Below are positions 58,801 through 64,000 of a stretch of 64,000 nucleotides of DNA, piece by piece. Under the pieces are notes generated by a model. The model ran no database searches and had not been told where the DNA came from. It saw only the letters and a program-made list of their open reading frames with translations. The stretch covers positions 20,761,583-20,825,582 of the forward strand of contig CM063253.1 of NCBI GenBank assembly GCA_032158295.1, written 5' to 3'. Each line of letters opens with the position of its first letter. Positions within the stretch are counted from its first letter, which is position 1. Source of the stretch: Pycnopodia helianthoides. Lineage: Eukaryota > Echinodermata > Asteroidea > Forcipulatida > Asteriidae. A program made the translations under genes and the position numbers.

Positions 58801-61800
58801 CTACTTACCTGGCTGGCTAAGTGCAAACACCTCCGCTCTACGATCCTGCCTGTGCTCAGCCAATGAGCTCAGATCCTGATATGCCAAGTACTTGACCAAG
58901 AGATTCTGTCTTTCAGACAGTGCCTTGTGGAGACAATGCTCTTCTTGTCCAACAAAAGCCGGCTCAATGGGGAATGGGTAATTCTGAAGAGAAGAAAGCA
59001 TGATTGCTCTAATTTAGGCCGCTTGTGGTTTGGCTGCGGCTACAATGGATCACCACATTAAAGGCAGGATATACTTTTTGGTGATTAAATTGTCATAGAC
59101 CAGGATCCTCACTTGGTGAATCCCAAAATACACAAAATAACAAACCTGTGAAAATTTGGGCTCAATTGGTCAGCGAAGTTGCATGAAAATAATGAAAGCA
59201 CCATTGTTGCATTGAATTGTGTGCTTTCAAATGCCTGGAAGCCTTTCTCAGATTCAAGTATTTTAGTTAGAAATTACCTCTTTCTTGAAAACTACATAAC
59301 TTCAGAGGGAGTCGTTTCTCACAATGTTTTATACTATCAGCAGCTCTCAGGTGCTTTTTACCTAGCAAGTGTTCATGGTAATGTATTTCTTGAGTAATTG
59401 CCAAAAGTATCCACTGCCTTTAACAGGCATTTGAAGCATAGGCTGCCCTTAGCAACAGCCTTAGCAACAGCAGCAGCCACAGCCAATTCGGCAGGGCCCG
59501 AGATGCTAAGATTCTTTTAATGGGGAATGAAAATGGTGTAAATCAAATAGGTTAGCTGTGAAACTAAAAGGGTTAGAATTTTTGAATCCTGATGCTATCA
59601 TTATGAGGCTGGTTATGAGACAAGTCACAAGGAAACAAAACAGAAAGGAAGTCAGAAATTTCGCTTCAGTTTCTCGTTTTATTTCATTGTTGATTTATTC
59701 TTTAGTTATATCACATGGCAGCCAGGGGCTGAATTGCGGACATTTTGTATGTTGAGTCAAAAAAAAAAAAGAAAAAAAAAGGAAGCTAGTAAAAAGGAAA
59801 CAAAACAGAAAGGAAAACAAGTTCCAGACAACTTCCTGTGTCGGGGTGTCATGGCCGAGCGGTCTAGGGTGGTGGACTCTAGTTTTGTAATTTACAGAAT
59901 GTGGGTTCCAATCCCGGCCTGGTCTGTTGCGACACTTTGTGTCCTTGAGCAAGGCACTTTATCATAATTGCTCCTCTCCATACAGGAGTACAAATGTGTA
60001 CTGGTGAGAGCCGGGAGTAACCTGTGACGGACTGGCATCCTGTCCAGGGGGAACAGAAATATTCTCAGACGTTCAATGCCAAAGAAACTGGATTTAAACA
60101 CTGGCCTGATGAAACATATTGCCTAGGGACAGACTTTACTTTACTCACACAACTTCCTGTATAGGATTTTGGAGGATTTGGCAGGGTATACAATTCACAG
60201 CAATTGAAACCTTACCTCTGTATTGAAGATCTTAAAGAGAAACAGTGACACTCCCCAGAGGTGTGTTGTGACGACACCAGTCCACAGGACTGTCCACAGG
60301 AGGGAGACGTCTAGAAGACCAGAAATGGAGTTGAGAGGTACTGGGGACTCCCCAAGATTCAAGTTCGATCGTAACCAAGTCTTGGGAATAGATCCTTCAA
60401 AAGAGAAGACAAATATGTTTTAAGATGAACTCGGGTACTTCTATAAAACACATGTGCAGTTTGGTCGTTAAATAAACAGAAAACTTTATAAAAAACTTAA
60501 CAATGAAACAGTGTTTTCTAATTTTGAAAAGAAGAAGGAAAACAAAACAACAACAAAAACACTAAATAGAGAAGAAAATCAGCTACTGGAAAACAGATAC
60601 AAGTTTTGCACTTACTTATTAAAGGCACTTGACACTATTGGTAATTACTCAAAATAATTGTTAGCATAAAAACTTACTTGGTAACGAGCAATGGAGAGCT
60701 GTTGATAGTATAAAACATTGTGAGAAACGGCTCCCTCTGAAGTAACGAGTTTTTGAGAAAGAAGTAATTTCTCAGTAAAATATTTGAATTGACTTCGAGA
60801 CCTCACGAGTGAGGTCTCGAAATCGAAATCAAAGCATCTGAAAGCACACAACTTCGTGTGACAACATGGACAAGGGTGTTTTTTCTTCCATTATTATCTT
60901 GCAACTTCGACGACCAATTGAGTTCAAATTTTCACAGGTTTGTTATTTTGTGCATATGTTGAGATACACCAAGTGAGAAGACTGGTCTTTGACAATTACC
61001 AAAGGTGTTCAGTATCTTTAAAGCACAAAAATCAGCTTGGCAAAATTAATTTTTTTGCTCAGCAGAAAGAGGTTATCAGCCAAAATACCATACTGTGTAC
61101 ATAGTTTGTGACTGGTTCCTGTTTATTTGTGCTTAGCAGACAGACTTGTGTTAAGCAGTACTTTGTGCTTAAGCAACTCTATGAAATTGGACCCAGGGTG
61201 GTCAGCTTTTCTTAGTAGCATATTGCTAGTTCCTTGTCTGGTCAGCAAGCAAGCTGAACATGTTCCTACTGAGTTGGTGATTAGTTTTAAATCCCAATGT
61301 GGAATTTTATCACATACCAGGTAAGGCTATTGTTCTTGGAAAAATGCACACATATGGAAAACAACCCTGTATGTCTGCTGCCACCTAGTGTCCAATAGTC
61401 TCTTATGGTCCCACCTAGACTAGTCCCCAGTCTTTATCCACTGATGAAGACATGCACTGGTCTTACAAAACCAATGCTTTCATTGGATAGATAAATGTAT
61501 GCAATGGTGCATAACTACCAGACTGATACAACACACATGTGTGAGCATAGTGTGTGCGTACATACAGTGTTAGGCATGTAAGGTCAAAGGTAAATCTGGC
61601 AGGAAGCTGCCAGGTTCTAGAAGCCAGTATCTGGCGTTATTCACAAGCCTCAAAGTGTGATGTTAGATATTCGGGCTATGGTCCTATGTGCATTTTGTTT
61701 AATATCAAGACTGCTTACCTTGTTATCTAGGTATTTAGTCGGTCAAAGGAGGTGCACACCATCTTATTTCTTGAATGTTTGATCTACTGCTTGATTTTTA

Positions 61801-62984
61801 TTATTTTTCTTGTATGATTTATTGAAAAAAGAACAGATTTATAATTCTGATGTTCGTTTTAAGTTTTGGTTGGTAATTCTTTTGTAGACAGACAATGGTG
61901 TGATTAGAAACCACCATATTAAGCACCTAATAAATGTTGTGTATTGTTATTATTTATGGCATAATTTTGAATATCAAAACAGACTTACCGAACAGATAAA
62001 AGAGAACGTAAAAATATCCACTGGCTCTCAATGAACGGACCAAATTGACCTGCATGCTGCTCCACATGAATGCCTTCAATTGGAAGAACTTCAACTGCTG
62101 TTTTGTGAATTGAATAAAAATATATAAATTAATTATAAATCAGCTGCTGTTTTGTGAGTTTAAAAACTACTGCAGAGAAATTTAAACGGTTGTGTTCTGA
62201 ATCCAAGAACTACAGCAGATTCTCAACCGCTATTTTGTGTGTTTAATAATAAATTGATTTCAGCTGTTTTTCTTTGAGTTAAAGGCCCTTTACACTATTG
62301 GTAAGATCGAAAAACACAATGTTCACAGATTCACACATAACTTACATGATTTAAAGTAAGTAATGGTAGAAAGGGTTCCTTAAAATATTTCTGCCTAAAA
62401 TGCTATCGTTTCTGAGAAACGAGTAAAACAATAGTAATTATCGCGCGCGATAATTTGAAAAAAACAGAAAACACATAAGATCTCTTTTCACTATTTTCTT
62501 GTGACCTCAATGACCAATTGAGCTCAAACTTTCACAGGTTTGTTTGTTCATGCATATGTTGAATCACACAAAATGTGGACACTGATTTTGAGCTGTTACC
62601 AAAAGTGTACAATACCTTTAAATAACAATGGTAGATTCATTTTAAATGCTGTTTTGAGATACTACAACAAAAAGAATTATCGAATGTATTTTCAGAACTA
62701 TACAATACCGACAAAAGAATTACAACTACTGTTTTATGAGCACTGAGTAAAAAGAATTTCTACTGCTGTTTGTGTTTTAGCGAAATACTGAAATGAAACA
62801 ATCTCACCGAACTGTTTAAAAAAAAGGCTCAATACATCCAGGAGTGTCAAATCTTGTCTACATTTCAAAAACATAAATCAGACCATATAAATAAAAGAAC
62901 ACAAATGACTAGACTTACTTGTATTACTGGAAAATCCATATATCGATCCTGCTGCTGAATGTAAGAAACTGAGTATAGAAAACC
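52703..62984 (-). CDS. NDC1: NDC1 transmembrane nucleoporin, partial (N-terminus beyond the window, last exon not found)
   Basis: NDC1 is a multi-pass protein of the pore membrane that anchors nuclear pore complexes and helps insert them. Nine exons (minus strand, 5' to 3'): 62984-62919, 62097-61989, 60394-60216, 58983-58809, 57946-57721, 56758-56442, 55400-55221, 54109-54009, 52875-52703. They join with matching phases to 508 codons plus 2 nt without a stop. Recognisable matches to vertebrate NDC1 are GFLYSVSYIQQ...FPVIQQLKF, SISGLLDVSLLW, KYLAYQDLSSLA, EVFALSQPGGHPHNW, TDVQLHIWALEG, YHEDSYGVVQGKLP and KHFKLP. Roughly the last two of the six membrane segments are inside the window. Vertebrate NDC1 is about 670 residues, so about 170 N-terminal residues and about 22 C-terminal residues are missing. 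Confidence 0.92.
53506..53975. repeat. Minisatellite, 45-bp unit, about 9 copies
   Basis: The unit runs GAAATAGTGAAACAACAAGC then TAACTGGTTCTGCTGGCTAG then TCACT. The central five copies are nearly identical and the edges degrade. It lies in the NDC1 intron between 52,875 and 54,009, ending 34 bp from the exon at 54,009. Because 45 is a multiple of 3, it is open on both strands (81 and 99 codons), but this is not evidence of coding. Confidence 0.95.
54009..54109 (-). CDS. NDC1: NDC1 exon
   Basis: Encodes ALSSLVTASYHEDSYGVVQG then KLPDILVCMLAVQN, matching the FGVVQ...LPAIL region of vertebrate NDC1. The acceptor is ACACACAG and the donor AAT/GTAAGT. Confidence 0.92.
54742..54861. repeat. Near-perfect 57-bp-arm hairpin with CTTCG loop
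   Basis: The left arm, from GGTTTTAAACTAGTGTTTAA to GATAATATCACCTCGA, pairs with the right arm, from TCTCGGTGATATTATCAAGA to ACCACTAGTTTAAAACC, with only about three mismatches and one gap. It lies in an NDC1 intron at the end of a CpG-rich block (54,350-54,740). Confidence 0.92.
55221..55400 (-). CDS. NDC1: NDC1 exon
   Basis: Encodes DQVKGSSSSSDHRGRAHVRW, LDSLRKWRLGAYLLNPLPES and ALFTDVQLHIWALEG. The last motif is diagnostic for NDC1. The acceptor is CACCTAG and the donor G/GTGAGT. Confidence 0.93.
55465..55740 (+). repeat. SINE, tRNA-Leu/Ser type, degraded
   Basis: ACGGTCTAGTGCACCGGACT, then GTCCTTGAGTGAGAAACTTT, GGTACTTGTGAGGGCAGGGA and CAGGGAGCTGAGATGG. The B box is eroded. It lies in an NDC1 intron. 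Confidence 0.7.
56060..56420 (+). repeat. SINE, tRNA-Leu/Ser type
   Basis: Head GTGGCCGAGCGGTCTAGTTC, B box GTGGGTTCAAATCCCGGTC, then CCTTGAGCAAGGCACTTAAC and a body ending GTGAGTTAGGCGATATC. It lies in an NDC1 intron and ends about 20 bp from the 56,442 donor. Confidence 0.85.
56442..56758 (-). CDS. NDC1: NDC1 exon
   Basis: Starts at acceptor TTTTGACAG and encodes LWKQVQKFVYQQQILKIMF, then a Ser/Thr/Pro-rich region (LTFGTPQESLEVSTLRNSVA to PLSRPPIHR) corresponding to the poorly conserved linker of NDC1. A later acceptor at 56,719 would also preserve the frame downstream but not upstream. Confidence 0.85.
57376..57715 (+). repeat. SINE, tRNA-Leu/Ser type, with (TTA)n end
   Basis: Head GTGGCCGAGCGGTTTAGTGT, B box GTGGGTTTGAATCCCGGTC, CCTTGAGCAAGACACTTAAC, tail GCTATATAAGAGTTGATATT. 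It ends within about 10 bp of the NDC1 donor at 57,721, so the splice site sits directly against the SINE tail. Confidence 0.85.
57721..57946 (-). CDS. NDC1: NDC1 exon
   Basis: Encodes GGHPHNWISICGACLSLIES, QRLTAHQEWIANGLAQKKRT and a Gly/Ser-rich stretch ending SNQGF. A phase-2 donor TT/GTAGAA is chosen because it is the only one keeping the frame into the next exon. The nearer CAAG/GTTTGT would break it. Confidence 0.85.
58809..58983 (-). CDS. NDC1: NDC1 exon
   Basis: Encodes NYPFPIEPAFVGQEEHCLHK, LVKYLAYQDLSSLAEHRQDR and AEVFALSQP. The acceptor is TTCTCTTCAG and the donor G/GTAAGT. This is the start of the soluble C-terminal half. Confidence 0.92.
59058..59424. mobile_element. TTAA-type MITE, family B
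   Basis: The ends are TTAAAGGCAGGATATACTTT and CCAAAAGTATCCACTGCCTT followed by TAA. The shared block AACCTGTGAAAATTTGGGCT is present. It lies in an NDC1 intron. A 44-bp fragment of a further copy is at 58,168-58,212. Confidence 0.8.
59843..60130 (+). repeat. SINE, tRNA-Leu/Ser type
   Basis: Head ATGGCCGAGCGGTCTAGGGT, B box GTGGGTTCCAATCCCGGCC, then CCTTGAGCAAGGCACTTTAT. It lies in an NDC1 intron. Confidence 0.8.
60216..60394 (-). CDS. NDC1: NDC1 exon with membrane segment
   Basis: Encodes GSIPKTWLRSNLNLGESPVP, SISGLLDVSLLWTVLWTGVV and HLWGVSLFLFKIFNTE, containing the last predicted hydrophobic segment. The donor is GAG/GTAAGG. Confidence 0.9.
60619..61022. mobile_element. TTAA-type MITE, family B (TTCGAGACCTCAC hairpin type)
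   Basis: The ends are TTAAAGGCACTTGACACTAT and ACCAAAGGTGTTCAGTATCT then TTAA. The central hairpin has 13-bp perfect arms, TTCGAGACCTCAC and GTGAGGTCTCGAA, at 60,794-60,821. The flanking internal blocks match the GGCTTC type. Confidence 0.85.
61023..61194. repeat. Family A MITE, left-truncated
   Basis: Internal blocks TTATCAGCCAAAATACCATA and TGTGACTGGTTCCTGTTTAT lead to the right end AGCAACTCTATGAAATTGG. It directly follows the family B element. Confidence 0.6.
61989..62097 (-). CDS. NDC1: NDC1 exon
   Basis: Encodes QLKFFQLKAFMWSSMQVNLV then ASGYFYVLFYLFG, entering a membrane segment. Tandem CAGCAG allows two acceptors 3 bp apart (62,097 or 62,094). The donor is G/GTAAGT. Confidence 0.88.
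62279..62621. mobile_element. TTAA-flanked MITE, family B (AATTATCGCGCGCGATAATT hairpin type), inverted copy
   Basis: The ends are TTAAAGGCCCTTTACACTAT and ACCAAAAGTGTACAATACCT then TTAA. The palindrome is at 62,436-62,455. Relative to 9,252-9,593 it lies in the opposite orientation. Confidence 0.85.
62919..62984 (-). CDS. NDC1: NDC1 exon (first visible)
   Basis: 66 bp in phase 0, encoding GFLYSVSYIQQQDRYMDFPV then IQ. This aligns with the GYSYSLLYF...PFPIIQQ segment of vertebrate NDC1. The acceptor is CTTTGACAG and the donor CAA/GTAAGT. Penelope-like repeat sequence begins about 20 bp upstream of the acceptor. Confidence 0.85.
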
Positions 62985-62999
62985 CTGTCAAAGTAGATA

Positions 63000-63215
63000 A
63001 TGAAAGTGGTGTTTGAAGCTTTGCATGTTGTGGAAAAATAAGAACTATAACTAGTAAACTTTCAAAACTGTGTAGAGTCTCTTTTGGAGGGGTGTTGGCT
63101 CTAAAATGACGAAGCAGAGTATACTGTTTGAAATGTTGAGACCACACCGGCTCTTTGCAGAGCCAACACTCACACAAAAGAGATTTAATACATGGTTGTA
63201 CCCGCAAGTTTACTA
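63000..63215. repeat. Inverted pair of Penelope-like tail fragments
   Basis: Reading outward from about 63,100, the right part has GAAGCAGAGTATACTGTTTG, AAATGTTGAGACCACACCGG and ATGGTTGTACCCGCAAG. The left part has the inverse blocks TTTGAAGCTTTGCATG and AGTAAACTTT. It lies just upstream of the NDC1 exon at 62,984. Confidence 0.6.
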
Positions 63216-64000
63216 ATAAGAGTCACTTCTTAGATGATGCAAGATTTCATTGGGTAGTAAACTTTGTAAGGCTTCCCATTTGTTATAAGTTTCTTAAGGC
63301 CATTTACAAGCAACCAGTTCCTAATCTGAAATATCCAAGAAGAAAATCCATTCCCAGTCAGTCAATTTTCATATTATTTTCTCCGGGAAAGTAAGATACT
63401 GTTAGAAAAATGGCCCTTGCGGAACCAAATTGTTTGTTTTGCCTCAGAGTTGCTAGCCTGAAGTTTTGTTTTCAATAATTTTTACATTTTTTGTCCTTGT
63501 TTTTTTCTTGCGCCGCGCTGTACCCGCCCCGAATATGAACTGTACATGTACAATCCCATACTGTTGCATGGTGTGAGCTCTCTGTATACAAGTGCTGATT
63601 GGCCTGACACGAACAGTAATACAATCGCGGATGGCTTGCAGGCTACAGAGGTAGTACAGGTGTTGCGCTCAGTGTGTAGTGTATTGTACATGTGCGTGGT
63701 ATTGCGCAGTGCTCAGTGTGTAGTGTATTGTACATGTGCGTGGGGTTGCGCAGTCTTTTTCAATTCGGAGTGAAAATCGTGACCGCCTTGAGCAAAACTA
63801 CAGAATTGCCTGTACACATTGCCTTGTGTGACATAGTCCCTTATAATACCAATAAGGCATTTTTATTGCACTTTATTATTGATTATTTTGAAAAGTTACA
63901 ACTGAAAAAGAATTTGGAATGTTAGTTGGAAGACTGTTCCAGAGAGCATGGGGTGGGGGGAGGGGGGGAGGGGGGCTCCCACTCTTCCTGCCCCAATGCT
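63216..64000. other. NDC1 upstream intron or 5' region, no exon recognised
   Basis: I see no segment encoding the N-terminal membrane spans of NDC1. A short GC-richer stretch (63,510-63,540) and a duplicated GCTCAGTGTGTAGTGTATTG block (63,667 and 63,712) are present. The window ends in a G-rich run. Confidence 0.5.

Noticed and set aside
1..64000. CRISPR arrays, bacterial operons, phage genes
   Set aside because: The sequence is intron-bearing animal DNA. The only regular direct repeats are the two minisatellites and simple repeats.

Overview
This window is animal nuclear DNA with an intron-rich layout: GT/AG splice signals, coding exons of 66-317 bp and introns of several hundred bp to 14 kb, all very rich in short interspersed and foldback repeats. 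The repeats are typical of a marine invertebrate deuterostome, and a sea star or another echinoderm is my best inference. The sequence alone does not fix the species. There are no operons, CRISPR arrays, rRNA genes or bacterial features.

Layout. (1) Positions 1-4,372: downstream flank or 3' UTR of the first gene, with several palindromic elements. (2) Positions 4,373-19,124, minus strand: a complete 13-coding-exon gene for an RFX1/2/3-type winged-helix transcription factor. The exons I delimited join in frame to 2,145 nt (714 residues plus stop). A probable non-coding first exon lies near 32.9 kb, giving a 13.7-kb first intron. (3) About 33-42.7 kb: intergenic DNA made largely of foldback and terminal-inverted-repeat elements. 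(4) Positions 42,767-43,757, plus strand: the last two coding exons, with a poly(A) signal, of a gene I do not recognise. (5) About 43.9-52.7 kb: repeats, including a 1,133-bp transposon with a 7-bp target duplication and a SINE/MITE/SINE nest. (6) Positions 52,703-62,984, minus strand: nine in-frame exons of NDC1, the membrane nucleoporin that anchors nuclear pore complexes. Its N-terminal exons lie beyond the right edge. Its short last exon was not found.

The genes do not form a pathway. RFX factors activate ciliary genes through X-box sites, and two X-box-like palindromes 16 bp apart lie in the first RFX intron, which suggests autoregulation. NDC1 is a housekeeping component of the nuclear envelope. 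Most of the unusual content is mobile-element biology. One MITE superfamily shares an internal block but has different termini and different central hairpins. A piggyBac-like remnant sits 64 bp from the first coding exon of RFX. Penelope-like tails carry a degenerate hammerhead-like core. Several elements are inserted inside one another.

All coordinates and splice sites were read by eye. No database search, alignment or folding program was run.
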